From assembly GCA_009617715.1 (NCBI GenBank), contig VTFK01000649.1, positions 26,588 to 90,587 of the forward strand: a stretch of 64,000 bases of DNA, read 5' to 3'. This stretch comes from Plectrocnemia conspersa. Lineage: Eukaryota; Arthropoda; Insecta; Trichoptera; Polycentropodidae. Below the pieces are notes generated by a model, which made no database searches, was not told where the DNA came from, and saw nothing but the letters and a program-made list of their open reading frames with translations. How positions within the stretch are numbered: the first letter of the stretch is position 1; each line of letters opens with the position of its first letter. The translations under genes and the position numbers were made by a program. Positions 27,001-52,836 of this stretch are shown here, piece by piece.

Positions 27001-28125
27001 AAGTTTCATATACATAAAATTAAATATGTCAATATATATGTATATGTACATATAATATATAAAATAAAACCTTCGTGCCTTACTTCGCGCCATTTTTAAG
27101 CAGTTATAACGTATCTTTCAACATTTGACCATATACATTTTGTTAGAAATTATTTATCTTACAAATAAATTTATCTTACATCTTACAAATCATAGTAAAA
27201 GTAATACGAATTCAGAATTAAACCTACTTAAAGAAAAAGTTAAAATCAGTTAGTCTGTCCTGTCCTGGGTGTCAGTGTGTTTATTTGTGTATAATGCAAA
27301 GTTAATTTGTAATAAATTATTATTATTATACAACAATGTTTATTCTCGAAAAGATTGTATAATTGTTGTTTTAAATACGTAAAGTCAGAAGATCGGGTTA
27401 AACTTTGGATTCCAGATATTTGACGTGAAGGGAGAAGCAGCTGCTTACTCGGTCTTCTGTGTCTCGGTGGTCGGCGTAGCTCCGCTTGGTGATTGTGTGT
27501 TGACGAAATCAAATTCCGAATGAAAACAGTAGTATGTGCGCTATATATGCCCTTAAAATGTATCGTCTGCCTGGAGGAGTTTTCTTTGATACGGCCAAAT
27601 ATGTATATTTGGGAGTGTAACTGGATTTGCTTATTATATCTGGCTATTTTCTTGATGAAATATTTGCGTGGTCGTTTGAATCTAAAAAGTTAGAAATTTG
27701 GCAACTTAGCACTTATCGTTTCACATTCAATTGATGTCAATTTAATAATTTAATATGCGTGCGCATAAGCGTCGAACGTTCAATAAGGCAATTCATTTAG
27801 ATAATCCCTCTATAGTCACAATGTCCTACCAACTTATCGTTTTGTCATAAAGACTAATGACATTTGGTTTGTGGCGCTTTTAACGCGTTTCTTACGTTCA
27901 GTTTCAATAAGCTTTGTATCTGCCGATGGTCCATGGACGCCACAAATCAATGAGATTCAGTGCATAAAAGTTTGTATCCTTGTCTCAATCACAATTAAAA
28001 ACTTCGTTTTAAAAACAGAGAATGTATACTTTTCGAATATGACTATTATTCCGATAGATAGTTTTAAACTCTTACATATGCAAGCTTTTCCTCAAACGTA
28101 AAAAAATTGTTTCCACTTTAAAGTG

Positions 28126-28320
28126 CTTAAATCACGTCGGTATCACCACTTTAAGGGGTGTGACTTCGCAGCCAGTAAATCGCAGGTGGAAACTGGTCAT
28201 AATTCATTAAGTTATATTACATATATTGCGAGTATCGTTTTCTCCGGGTGGTGGTGGAGAAGCTGGCTGAGGGATGATGTCCGTGGAAGATCCTCAGAGG
28301 TCTTTTAGGTGGCAGTGACA
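28126..28320 (-). mobile_element. LTR retrotransposon remnant: primer-binding site plus LTR end
   Basis: On the plus strand 28126-28148 reads CTTAAATCACGTCGG then TATCACCA, resembling the 3' end of tRNA-Trp including CCA. On the minus strand this is a primer-binding site starting TGGTGAT, immediately after what would be the 3' end of a 5' LTR. The LTR may extend to a TGTCACTGCC start near 28320. The GC content of 28160-28400 is raised, as in the related element at 57.2-58.0 kb. No gag or pol could be identified. Confidence 0.4.
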
Positions 28321-29044
28321 GTGTCTCGTTGATCGTGTTCGGAGTCTCAGGCCGTATCTTCGCGTCTGTCATGCGGGCCAAATGCGAGTGTCTTTAGTGT
28401 TTGCTCTCTCTTCATTGGAGACCAGCTTTAAGTATTCAGGGCTGCAAAACTTGCTGACAAATCACAATCATGCAGAGATCATCCAGCCAATCGCTGCATT
28501 CGCTTCTTAGATTGTTTCCCTGACCGTTTCGTTACAAAGAAATATTCATTCAATGCACCGGAGAATCCTGGCGTGTTATTAATGTGAAACCCTTTTTTCT
28601 AGTCGTAACGAGGGCTTTTATGTGGTCCCATCCTATTGTCTTGTTTCTCGCAATTGATGATTGATAATTTTTGTTCACAGTCATTAACGCGAGTTTCAAG
28701 AGTAAAATCACCACAGTTTCTTAAAATGCTTTTTGTCTAAAAACTATCAAAAAATAAATATATAAGCAGATTTTAATTTCTCTCGCATTTCCCAATCAAT
28801 AAAATATTTACCTTTATTTCTATTTAATATTAATCGGCGTGTCTTTTTGTTAGATATATATTTTGTTAGATATACGCAGATATATTATTTAATTAAAGAA
28901 TTAAATTTGATAATATATGGATATAAGTTTATGGTGTTGCATGCTTTTATTTTTTTTATTCTTGGTCATAATTCTAATGTATTTATGAATGAATCGACGC
29001 ATTTATATATTTATATTAAAATTATGAAAGAAAAAATATTTATC

Positions 29045-29090
29045 TTTTTTTATCAACAACAAAAAATATTTTTTGTTGTTGATAAAAAAA
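29045..29090. repeat. 46-bp perfect palindrome without spacer
   Basis: TTTTTTTATCAACAACAAAA and onward is mirrored exactly around the point between 29067 and 29068, giving two 23-bp arms and no loop. It can form a cruciform in DNA or a hairpin in RNA. It is not a (TA)n artefact: the arms contain ATCAACAAC and GTTGTTGAT. Confidence 0.9.
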
Positions 29091-29693
29091 TATTGTAATA
29101 ATAAAACATAATTAAAGAGCAAAAGGTAAAGATCAGATAAATCATGCAGATAAAATTATTTCAGAGAAGCATTGAAAAATATTCTCAGATTATAAGATCT
29201 TATATTTAAAAGATAAATATAGCTTTTTAACAACAACAAAAATACTTAAAATAGATTATTTTATTTTATTAAAAATCTTTGTCGTAATAGCAATACATGT
29301 TTTAGTAAATTTTGTTAAATATTTCCTTGTGGGAATAAATTTTCCACTGATAATTTTATAAACTTTCTTACTATTTTAAAAGATCGTTGACTTGATATTA
29401 AAATAGTCGGATTTGATTATAATTATATTTACAAGCAATCGCGTTAAATTGTATATTTTTAGATATTTATATTATTCAGAAGCATAATAGGTCTACCAAC
29501 AAGTTTTTGAGTATTAACTATATTTTTCAATTTAATAAATTATCCAATTACACACATATCTATTTTTAATTCTTAATAAAATCATATCGCTTCTTAGTTT
29601 TTTTGCGGGACATATATTTTTATAATAGTAAATAATGTTTGGATTATGTATTTAAAAATCACTTGGCAAAATATGTTTTTTAAATTGTTTCAG

Positions 29694-32600
29694 GGTTATG
29701 AAAGCGGCGAGGAGCAGACGCTCTGCGGAACAGCGCAGGTTCATGTTTTATGGAATCTATGCATGGGGTATGCCGTTACTTTTGACAGGATTTTTAGCAT
29801 TCATGCAATTCAACAATCACATTTCACCAAATTTGATCCGTCCGAGTTTTGGAATGAAATCTTGCTGGCTCTCATGTAAATTAAAATTATAATGAATGAG
29901 TAGATTTTATTTACATAATTAATGGCTAACTTTATGTTTTCAGCGTACACTGAGATACTTCTGTACTTCTACACACCCATCATTATTTTAGTGACGATCA
30001 ACATGATACTGTTTAGTTTTACGACCTACAAAATATTGTCTATCAATCAAGAGACAGCAGTGTTGAGGAACAGCGAGAGTGGAAGGCATTCAAATTACGA
30101 AAAGGAAAAACAAAGGTAATTCATTAAAAAATGTACAATGGTACACATCCATATTAAAAATAAAGAAAACCTTATCTCAGTTTTTTGATGATAATTATGA
30201 TTAGAACAATTGTATATAAGATAATAATTACTATTTAATATCTTTCAGATGTAGTTGAAATAGTTGTATTCGTGTGGGATCTTAATTCTCAAGGTTTATC
30301 TCTATAACAAAATAAAGTGGTCTAGAAAACATTATGTTCACATTAACGTTACAAAATGTATGAATATCAGAAAATGAGATGAAATAGTGATTTTTCTAAG
30401 CTTTTTAGAACAATAAATTATCGAGAATTACTCGTCTTGATATCTATATGTTGTGAAAAATAACTAATATTAGATAGCCGACATTAAATATATTGATATG
30501 CAATGTAAGCGTTTTTAGGAACTGGGTAATAATAGCCATAATCAAGTTGAATAGGTGCAGACGTCCTGGCTCTAACCAGCATCAGAAGAGAATGCAATCG
30601 CTACGCATTCCGGAACCCAAAACTATAATTCTTCGAGAATAGTGCAATAAACCGTATCCTAACGCTCCTTAATAAAAAGCACGGCAAACAGTCTTATGAG
30701 TCATCCCCTATCTTGCTTGCTCACTGTGTCTTTAGAATTCCGTTATTTATCGCCGGTATGAAACATGACTGCTACAATTTATTTTATGTTAGGATGGTTT
30801 TATTTTGATTTTATAATGAATATTATATTTATATAACCTAGATATATTTATGTATATGTCAATATGCGGCACATATCAAAAAAGATTCCTCAAAGTCAAT
30901 TCGTGTTTGCCAGTTCTTAAGTGTACGTAGTAGTTATGTTATCTATTGAAAAGCCAATTTTTATTTAATTCTTACATTATTATTTTTAATTTAAAAAATG
31001 ACTGAGTCAAATATTACTGTGAAAATTATAACGGCAACATTATATTACTAATATCGAATCCGTTGAAAAATCAAGTTAAATTTAATTCTAAATATATATG
31101 AACTTCTAAGATATTGTTGCATTTTATTATAAAAATCAAATAATATATTACTACATACATACGTATGTATTAGTAGAGCTATAATTGCTATAAATGTATC
31201 ATTATATTTTATTTACTATGAAATTTTAATCCATAATCGTTGCTCTTTAGATTCGTAGACTGCCAGTATCTAAAGAGCAACGATTATGGGTTATCCCGAC
31301 ACATATAATAAATATTTTTTTTATTACACATGTTTATTTTAATATTAATTTTAATATTATATTTTTTTTTACAGACTGTGGCTATATGTAAAACTATTTC
31401 TAATAATGGGAGTCAGTTGGGTGGCAGAATGGATAAGCTTTGCAATAAACGACTCTAGTGTATACATCTGGATATTACCTGATCTCTGCAACGCTCTCCA
31501 AGGCTTGTTCATCTTCATCATATTCGTGTGGAAGAAGAAAGTCAAGAATCTGATTGTGAAACGGTAATTTGCATAAAAATAATTTAATTTGCATAAATTA
31601 CTACATAAGTAAATAAATCGTTTATAAGGGTATATATGATACACCGTTTCCAGTGACTATCGTTTTACAGAAAAAGTACCTGTCGAAGTACAAAGACGCA
31701 GAAAATCGCCGAACAGAAAATTATAAATAATGTAAAGCAATTCTAATATACAGTAGTTTTCTATATTTTTCATCACTTATAGAGTTATTTAATATTATCA
31801 CATCTAGGATTTTCAGATTATTCTTAGAAAGCTGTCGCTCTTCAAACTATTTAGCGAACTCTTACGTTTCATCTGCATGTTAGATTTTAAAGATCAATGA
31901 TGCATGCTATTACTGATATTTTTAAGAAGCTGATTTTTTTTATTTTTTTATAAAGTTCTTCAAATCAAACCGATGACTTTAGGGCCATTATGAAAAATAA
32001 CGCCAAAGATTCCAGCAATTTAAGAATTTCGTCTATCGATACTAGAAAAACATCTGCAACTGCGATTTAGACATTTAAAAAACATATAAGTATGTCGACG
32101 ACTGCGGTGAACTTGGTTTTGTGTGTTTTTACTACAGTTTTGCAGAATGAAATAATACGTAATTGAGTTAAATTAAACTTGCATGTTTTTGACCTTCTAC
32201 ATTCTCACGGTTTTATTTCACTAAATATGGTATATAATGACTTATTTCATTTATATAATAATATTATAGCATGATTTTTTAATACTTACAAATATTGAAA
32301 TGGTGATTAAAATCAATTAAATTTAGAAAAAGCAAAAAATTTAATATCAAATTTTATTATTCAATATAATATAGGGTTTTATATTATTACATCATAAGGT
32401 TGAAATTAGTTTTACAATCAACGTTTATTTGAGTTATTGAAAAAATATTTTGAGTTTATCTATTATTGTGAAATGTAAATTATAGATATTATTAACAAAT
32501 TGTATTCTATCACTAAAACTAATCTCAAGTTTTCAATAATATTAAGAGCTCTTTGCTTGCGCAAGTATAATAATGTGGTGATTTTTAGTAATCATGTTGT

Positions 32601-33234
32601 GATTAAATCTATGATATCATATTAAATTTAATTATTTTATTAGCTTAAAAATAATAGCTTTATATGCATCGAGTTCATATTCTTTTATAAAAATTGTTCA
32701 TGTATTTATCTATTTGCACCCATTTTTAATACCTAGGTTTATAAATAATGTAATGTGTTTACAGTGATCAATTAAAAAGTTGACATTTTAAAAATAGTAA
32801 TAAAGAAGTACCTATTACTTAATAGAAGTGTGTTCTTTAAGTTAATGATAATAAATTTAAAATAAGTACTTTTTTATTATAGAATTTTAATATGAAAACT
32901 TTTTAATGTTCGCTGTATTTGATTCATAATACGCGAACAAGCATGAGTCGACAGATAACGACAATCTCCTATTGAATGTCATTAATAACACAACAATAGT
33001 GAAAACGTGAATGTTATCATTGTGAATTTCACAATGACACTTTATTGATTCATTTTACAAACGATTCACAGATACAACTTCCTGCGATACGGATCAACAG
33101 TTTCGAAATCCAGGACTTCGTCTCGGTTCCGATCGGTTAACACTGCCTCGACGACTGGAAATTCAGAAAACCAAACGGAAAAGGCTTTCCTGTCCACTAC
33201 GGATCAGAGCATCAGGATGTCAGAGTTCAAGTGA
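29694..33234 (+). CDS. Methuselah-like class B GPCR, 3' exons
   Basis: Four exons with matching phases form the C-terminal half of a seven-helix receptor: 29694-29875, 29944-30115, 31375-31563 and 33072-33234 (stop TGA 33232-33234). The first exon encodes a basic loop and TM4 with the family signature FYGIYAWGMPLLL and the extracellular IRPSFGMKSCW. The second encodes TM5 (YTEILLYFYTPIIIL) and the third intracellular loop. The third encodes TM6 and TM7 (VSWVAEWISF; NALQGLFIFIIFVWKKK). The fourth is a Ser/Thr/Arg-rich cytoplasmic tail. Methuselah-family receptors act at the plasma membrane in stress, lifespan and secretion control. The ectodomain and TM1-3 exons were not found, so the gene is either 5'-extended over a large intron or truncated. 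Confidence 0.85.
31227..31293 (+). other. Intronic hairpin, 21-bp perfect stem
   Basis: 31231-31251 (CCATAATCGTTGCTCTTTAG plus A) is the exact reverse complement of 31269-31289, with a 17-base loop. Allowing one G-T pair, the stem extends to 25 bp. It lies within the GPCR intron 30116-31374 on the sense strand. Size and shape resemble a small-RNA precursor or a tiny MITE; which is undecided. Confidence 0.6.
31671..31746 (+). CDS. Possible alternative terminal exon of the GPCR
   Basis: A good acceptor (CGTTTTACAG, ending 31670) lies 107 bases after the third GPCR exon. Joined in the required phase, it adds about 24 basic residues (RKSTCRSTKTQKIAEQK) and stops at 31744-31746. It would compete with the tail exon at 33072. 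A shorter, more basic C-terminus lacking the Ser/Thr tail would alter coupling or trafficking. It may also be an unused acceptor; transcripts are needed to decide. Confidence 0.35.
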
Positions 33235-36029
33235 AGGAAATAGAAGCATTCTTCAAGAAATTAATGACCTATCCACGAAGAAGATGCAAAGAAACGCGAA
33301 GATATTTTTTAGTTGCATTTAATCTGCTTTGTAATTAAAGCAAATTGCATTTAATATACTATAAAAAAATATTTTCGTACGTAGTATATCACAACTTACG
33401 CTTTTATATGTACACAAAGCTGACTGCCAAAGATCCTTATAGCTCTCTAAAAATTACGTTATGTTTTTAAGTTATAGTTTATAATTACCAGTCATGTAAA
33501 TTTATATTATGCACAATGTTTATATATTATCTTAGCTTTATGTAATATGTATTTTAAGACAATCTGACGTGAAAGACATCGTTCATTAGTCATGTTTGCA
33601 TTTGCTATAAATATGCTACCTATTAAAAACATATATATTTTTATGACATAATGATCTAATGTTTAATGTTAATCACTATTTTAAAAAGCGAACTATAGTA
33701 ACAGATGATTAAACACACATACAGGGTATACTCACATATTATAAAATACATAGAATTTAAACAGTGAAATTTGAGCAAGAAGAAAGATTGAGAAAAATAT
33801 TTTATATTTAAATTTATACTTAGTAATTTCTATGAAACACGTAGTAAAGTTCATCATTACCCTATTTTATGACGATTTTCATTGTTAGCCATATCTATAT
33901 TGCCATTAAAACAAGTTCCTGTATATTCATCATCAATGATGTGCGTCTGAGAGGGACTATAATTAAGGTGAATATACTGATAACGGTGCCATTACATGTA
34001 ATAGTGACTTTAAAAACATACCAATTTATAATTTAAAAATATATGAAAAGCAAAAGATTTTTTTTCATATTCAACATCAAAAATACTTTTACTGTTATAT
34101 TGACAAGCAAAATTTAAGTAAAGATCCATAAAACTTCCTTTAGCTGAAAACATAAATATTAATATTTGATTACATAAGATCTCTGGTAACAGTCTTTTTT
34201 TAACTATATCTTTATACTATCAATTCAGTGTTCGAATAAAAACAATATCTTAAAAATATACAATGTCATTTCTAAAGTTTTAAATTGAAAGCAAACTCTA
34301 CTTATTATTTTTTTATAAAAAAATGTTTAAAATATTAAAAACAAATAGTTTAAAGTGCCTGTATTTAAGTTTGTTTGAGAATGATGTATGTATACATATT
34401 TTAAGATCCCAAATCAAAAAAATGTTATAACAAACAAACACTGTTTTACTTTTAAGCATATGGATATGTTTAGTATTTAATTTGCTTGATTTTTGACTAA
34501 AAAACTAAAGTTAATTTCAAAACATCAACTGTACTTTATTTTTTTCAATGATTAAGGCATTTGAACAGGTTCTTAATTTGATATCATTTTAATGAAGAAC
34601 ATACATGACATAATATCAAGTATAAAGCATGTTTTTAAAATACGTCAAAATATGATTAAATGCTGATAGATTGATGCCTTATCTTATTCTTACACATATT
34701 CATGAAACAACAATATTTCTTCTTCTCATGAACCTATAAAGTAAAACTTCAAAACACATTTATGTTAAGAATATGTTATATTGTATATAAAATTTGCTAC
34801 TTTTACATCTTATAGCCATGATTGCGATACATGACTTAATTTGAAAGATCATACAAAACTAACTCTATTGTATATTATATCTAATTTAACATATTCTTGT
34901 TTTGAGAGTCTTGAAATATATCTATTGTATATGCATGTATACCATTTTATATAAATCTCTTTTTTAATTTTCTCAAGTTCTCTTTATATATCACTGAAAA
35001 ACTTACAACCTAGTGTGAATGTAAATTTAAAAAAATATAAATATACGGGTATTGAAAAAAATATATTATATATAAATGTTGATCGTTGTCCAAATGATTT
35101 TCATCGCAGTTGTTATTGTAAAAGCTTTAATAATATAGTAGTGTGCTTAATCAATTTTTGATACTTATAAATTTTACTAAGTCTGCCTTATTCGATTATT
35201 ATATTAAATACTTTTAAAACGTGTTTAGAGCTTGTGTATCTTTACTAAATTAAATGAAACATATTTTGAATGTACTAAAAATTATCGACGCTATTCAATT
35301 GTAGCTTCTATTTTGTATCGAAATATAGAAATGTAATTTCTACTATTAAAAGAAAAAATATATCTGTTTTCTCATGTGCCGATCACAATACCTTTCGCAT
35401 GCATAAAAGTTACATGTTACCATAGGGTTTATATAAGTATGGTGTGTAAAATCAACACTAATACAGCTGAGATTTGCATTTTTTTACGAATATGTATCTC
35501 AATATGCATTATGCTAGAGGTAAATCTATAGTGACTTGAAACATGGTACATAGATAAAACAACAAATTAATTGAGGAATACTTATAAATATGACAATTAA
35601 TATATATGTGCTAAATTTTATTTTGTGATTTTGTTTAATTTTATATTCTTAGTTGATATGTGTATTTTAAAAATAATAATAAAAATCATATAAATTTTAA
35701 TATTTTCTTTTAACCAAAATTCCAAAAAACATCAATAAGGTTCGATTGCAATCGGAGCTATAAGTGATATGATTTTGTATCTACATATCCTCTGTATAGG
35801 TTCCTACATATTGATATTTTAAACAAATACGCTAAATGGTTCAACCCTTGAAAGAAACCATCGTTGAATGATTTCAAAAGCGTAATCAAAGAACATTACG
35901 ACACCCATCTAAAAGACATCTTTTGTGGAATTGAAATTGTTGCTATTTTTAAAGGCAATTAGACGCCAGAAACTCCGATAAGTTTATTTTAAAAATATAC
36001 ATAATTCACTCAAAATGTGTAGTTAAATA
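33235..36029. other. GPCR 3' UTR and AT-rich intergenic DNA
   Basis: A GTAATTAAAG segment near 33330 offers a weak ATTAAA-type polyadenylation signal after the GPCR stop. The rest is AT-rich without recognisable features up to the Tigger element. Confidence 0.4.
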
Positions 36030-37786
36030 CACCCATACCTCGATATACGGCCGCTCTTTATACGGCCTTTCGCTATAACGGCCCTCTTCAATTAAGGCAC
36101 GTTTTCGATTTACGGCCTAAAATGTTTTGCTATAATGGCAAAAAAACTTTTTTTCGATGTCGATTTTTTAAAAAATTTAAAAATAGATTTAATTTGCATA
36201 ATTTTAAAATATAAGGTGAAGCAGCTAGCGCCGACGAGGCCGCATCTAAAGAATATCCCAACATTTTAAAGGGAATTATTGAAAGAGGTGGTCATAAACC
36301 TGAACAAGTGCTTAACGTAGACGAAACAGGGCTTTATTGGAAGAGAATGCCTGATTGCACGTACATTTCAAAAACCGAAAAATCTGCGCCTGGTTATAAG
36401 GTGCCTAAAGAACGATAAACTTTGCTACTTGGTGCAAATGCTGCGGGTGATTTTAAGCTAAAACTACTTTTAATATATTAATATTTGTCCGAAAATCCAA
36501 GGCCTCTTAAAGGACTAAATAAAAATCAATTACCCGTCATATGGAGATCCAACAAGAAAGCTTGGACGACTAAAGCTACTTTAGAGGATTGGTTCAAAAA
36601 TCACTTTTGCACAGAAGTGAAAAAATATTTGCGAGACAATAACTTAAGCAACAAGGCTTTGCTAATTTTGGATAATGCACCAGGGCATCCTACTAATTTA
36701 TCCGAACTATCTGAAGATGTCATGATTGAGTACCTTCCGAAAAATACAACAGCTCTGATCCAACCAATGGATCAGGGTGCAATAGCCACTTTTAAGGCAT
36801 ATTACCTACGCCGAACTTTCCGACAACTTATGAGGGAAACCGATGGTAAATCTTCAATTAAAATATTTTGGAAAAACTATAACATCAAGGATGCTGTTGA
36901 CAGCATCAGTGAATCATGGAAGGAATTAAAATTAACAACAATGAACCATGTTTGGAAAAAAATATGGCCAGAATGTGTAAAAAGTACTGATGCAGAAGTT
37001 AATTGCCTTCCTGAAATTAGGCAAAACATTTTGGATCTAGCACATGATCTCGGCTTTGAAGGTTTGAACGAACGTGATGTGCTTGATCTACTTGAAGCTG
37101 ATAGGGAACCCCTTTCATATAAGGAACTCATTCAGTTGCAAACAGAACCGGCATTTGATGAAGAGACAGAGCCTGTTGTATTTAAACAGCTAACATCAAA
37201 AAAATTGTCAAAAGCTTTTTCCTATTTCGAACAAGGAATAAACATCTTCCTTGAAAACGATCCTGACGTCGAACGTAGCGCTAAAGTTTCTCGAGGAATT
37301 AACTCAGCCATTAGCTGTTATAAATCACTGAAGAACGAAATAGACAAGAAGGCAAGACAAACGTTAGACAATTTTTTTAAGCCAGGCCCATCCTTACCAG
37401 CGAAAAATGAGAACGACAGTGATCTGCAGGTTACCATTTCTTCATCGTCTTCAGATTAAAGCCATTTAAAAAAAAATGATGTATGTATTCATACACATAT
37501 TTTATGTAACATGAAGTTGTTTAATTTTTGTTTATGGATTATTGTTGGTTTTTGGAGCCTGTTATTATTTTATGTACAAATGTATGTACTTGTTATGTAT
37601 GTATTTTTGATTTAAATGAAATAAAAAGATAAAATGCATTTTAAATGATAAACCATGTTACATATTTAACAAATTTGGAACCGATCCCATTGAATTTGTA
37701 TTAGAATAATTGATTCATTATACGGCTTTTCGCTTAGCGGCCAAGTTTCGTGGAACGTATCTAGGCCGTAAAGCGAGGTATGGGTG
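36030..37786 (+). mobile_element. Tigger/pogo-like DNA transposon
   Basis: The terminal inverted repeats are about 23 bp: CACCCATACCTCGATATACG on the left and the inverse of CACCCATACCTCGCTTTACG on the right, with two mismatches. TA flanks each end (36028-36029 and 37787-37788), the target duplication of Tc1/mariner/pogo elements. The ends resemble those of Tigger families. The 1,757-bp body holds a transposase pseudogene. The region for the N-terminal CENP-B-type DNA-binding domain is deleted, so the copy cannot move itself. Confidence 0.9.
36215..37459 (+). pseudogene. Tigger-like DDE transposase, N-terminus missing
   Basis: One frame carries the catalytic core: the first Asp in NVDETGLYW (codon 36320-36322), the second in LLILDNAPGHP and the third in IQPMDQGAIATFK. 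Interrupting stops are TAA at 36416-36418 and TAA at 36479-36481. Downstream of them 36485-37459 is uninterrupted for 324 codons and ends in an acidic/serine tail. The helix-turn-helix and CENP-B domains normally preceding the core are absent. Long open sequence with only two upstream stops suggests moderate age. No evidence favours domestication, since the first catalytic Asp is cut off by the stops. Confidence 0.88.
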
Positions 37787-37789
37787 TAT

Positions 37790-38960
37790 AGATGTCAGTA
37801 TTGAGCAATGGAATCAAATTGGCGTGCTTTGAGTCCTTAAATAGATGGTGTAATCGAGTTTTATAATCGAGTGCAGACGCCGTCGCAATGGGAACATTCG
37901 TTATCGAGCATTTCCACTGCAACGGCGCTGACACAATTTTATTGCTTTTGACGTGAATTTTTGACTTCTGAGAAGTGACAATTGTTTTGGCGCCCTCCTA
38001 TTGACTAAAATTCGGTTTGGAAATACTTTCACCAATACTCTCATATCAGAAGTCCGTAGTAATATCGATCATATTTTTAAAACATTGTAATATCGAAGTG
38101 CAAATGAACTATGAAGTAATATGCAAAATGCGACGCCTGTCTGTGCTTCTTCCGCTTAGTTTCCCCTGAGTTGGCTTAGTTTATATTTTGGACTTAACCT
38201 AATAAGTCTTAAAACTTTCATTCGGCAAGTTGGGTTTGAACAGCAAATGGATGTTTTGCAACTGTCAAATTGAGTTTCATAGACATTTTAGAGCAGCATA
38301 TTAGCGCTTATTAGTTAAATTATATTTTCGATAGTTGGAATATATATCTACTGGTGAAAATGTATTTGAACTTCACTGTAAAATTTATACATCGCATGTA
38401 AATAAATAATAATTAGTATGTAAATGTATATATTACTAAGAATGGAAAAGTTGAAATCATATACTGGCAGCGCCAGCAGAACAAATATTTTTGTTTTGCT
38501 GGCACTGTGTAAACGGTAAAAAAATATTCGGAAGTATTTATCAACGATACTTTTCAGATAAGGGCATGTAGACCGCATGCCTTTATCTCTCACTCACTCT
38601 CGTCACTTAACATGTAAGCGAGTGAAAGGGAAAGTATCTCACCTGCACGTGCCTGATATATACCTATGTTTTTCCAAGGTAATTCTTAACATATTTTTTT
38701 CCATGAGTCTTGATCCTTGGAAATTAAAAACACCAGAGACTTCAAAATCCCTAATGACTTATTAAGCATTCCAATAAAATCAGAAGTATTTTTGTCTATT
38801 AGAAGTTTACTGTCATACTGTAGTTGCAAAGCTTGAATCTATTAATTAATATATTAAATAAGTTTATATTTATCTACTCTTCCTGAAGAACCGCCTTCTA
38901 ATATATATAAAAAAAAAATTTTTAATATAACGTTAAAAACATACAAGTATATTTGAAAAA
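37790..38960. other. Intergenic DNA between the Tigger element and Prp8
   Basis: Contains the dispersed repeat copy at 38575-38645. An imperfect palindrome near 38469-38505 has GCCAGCAGAACAAA facing TTGTTTTGCTGGC. No gene was recognised. Confidence 0.4.
38575..38645 (-). repeat. Dispersed repeat, copy 2
   Basis: The reverse complement (GGTGAGATACTTTCCCTTTC, then ATGTTAAGTGACGAGAGTG) matches 12245-12315 over about 65 bases. The adjoining sequence includes CATGCGGTCTACATGCCCTT. The unit type is unknown. Confidence 0.5.
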
Positions 38961-38968
38961 TAATATAA

Positions 38969-38974
38969 TTTATT
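38969..38974 (-). terminator. Prp8 polyadenylation signal
   Basis: A canonical AATAAA on the minus strand, about 133 bases downstream of the Prp8 stop. No other AATAAA lies between the stop and this site. Confidence 0.6.
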
Positions 38975-39106
38975 TACATAAAAATATCTTACACACCACT
39001 TGTTCTAAAAGTGATTCTCATTCATCCTTCAATACAAGAAATGCGTCACATTACTCTAAGAAAATCACATATTTGTATAAAGTAAAAAAGTAATAATAAA
39101 TCAAAT

Positions 39107-52268
<13,162 letters not shown>

Positions 52269-52501
52269 GTTAGCCTATATAAACAAGAAAGATATATGTA
52301 TCATTTTATGGCTACGTTACTTAGATGTACTTGAAGATATTTTACCATTGAACATGAGTAATAAAAATGTGATAATACAATAAAAACAAACAAATCACAT
52401 TGCACTATGAAGTAGACAAGTTGTTATGAGTGATATTTGAATTGTTACTATTAGACTAGAAAAAATAAACTAAAACCCCAGTAATGATTAATATGCGTTA
52501 A

Positions 52502-52794
52502 CCCCTTCAACGTTATGCTTCACTGTTGAGTGTGATCTGCAGTGACACAAACTTTTTGCCGCTAGCGGATATATACACACCAAAAAATTCTTTTTTGGTG
52601 TGATATATTTTAAGACACGGAGCTGCGCAAAGTGGTGATCTGCTGCAGTCTTCACACCAGTATTTAGATTATTAGACATATCTGTCGTTTCCATTGAGTT
52701 TTGCTAGAATTTTCAAAATGCGGATATATCCGTCATACCCACTTTGCAAGTACTTTTGTCATCACGGATATATACGACATATCCACTTAAGGGG
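52502..52794. mobile_element. piggyBac-type MITE with TTAA duplication
   Basis: TTAA at 52498-52501 and 52795-52798 bounds inverted ends CCCCTT and AAGGGG. TTAA duplication is diagnostic of piggyBac. The interior repeats the phrase CGGATATAT(A/C)C four or more times. No coding sequence was seen. It lies in the Prp8 5' UTR intron. Confidence 0.75.
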
Positions 52795-52836
52795 TTAATG
52801 ATTGGAGGAATATCTGCAAAGACAGAGGACACTTAA

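Noticed and set aside
27871..28101. Short segment reading ADGPWTPQINEIQCIKVC, reminiscent of the end of a sushi domain
   Set aside because: Only a handful of residues fit, the donor after it is poor and no adjacent sushi exons exist.
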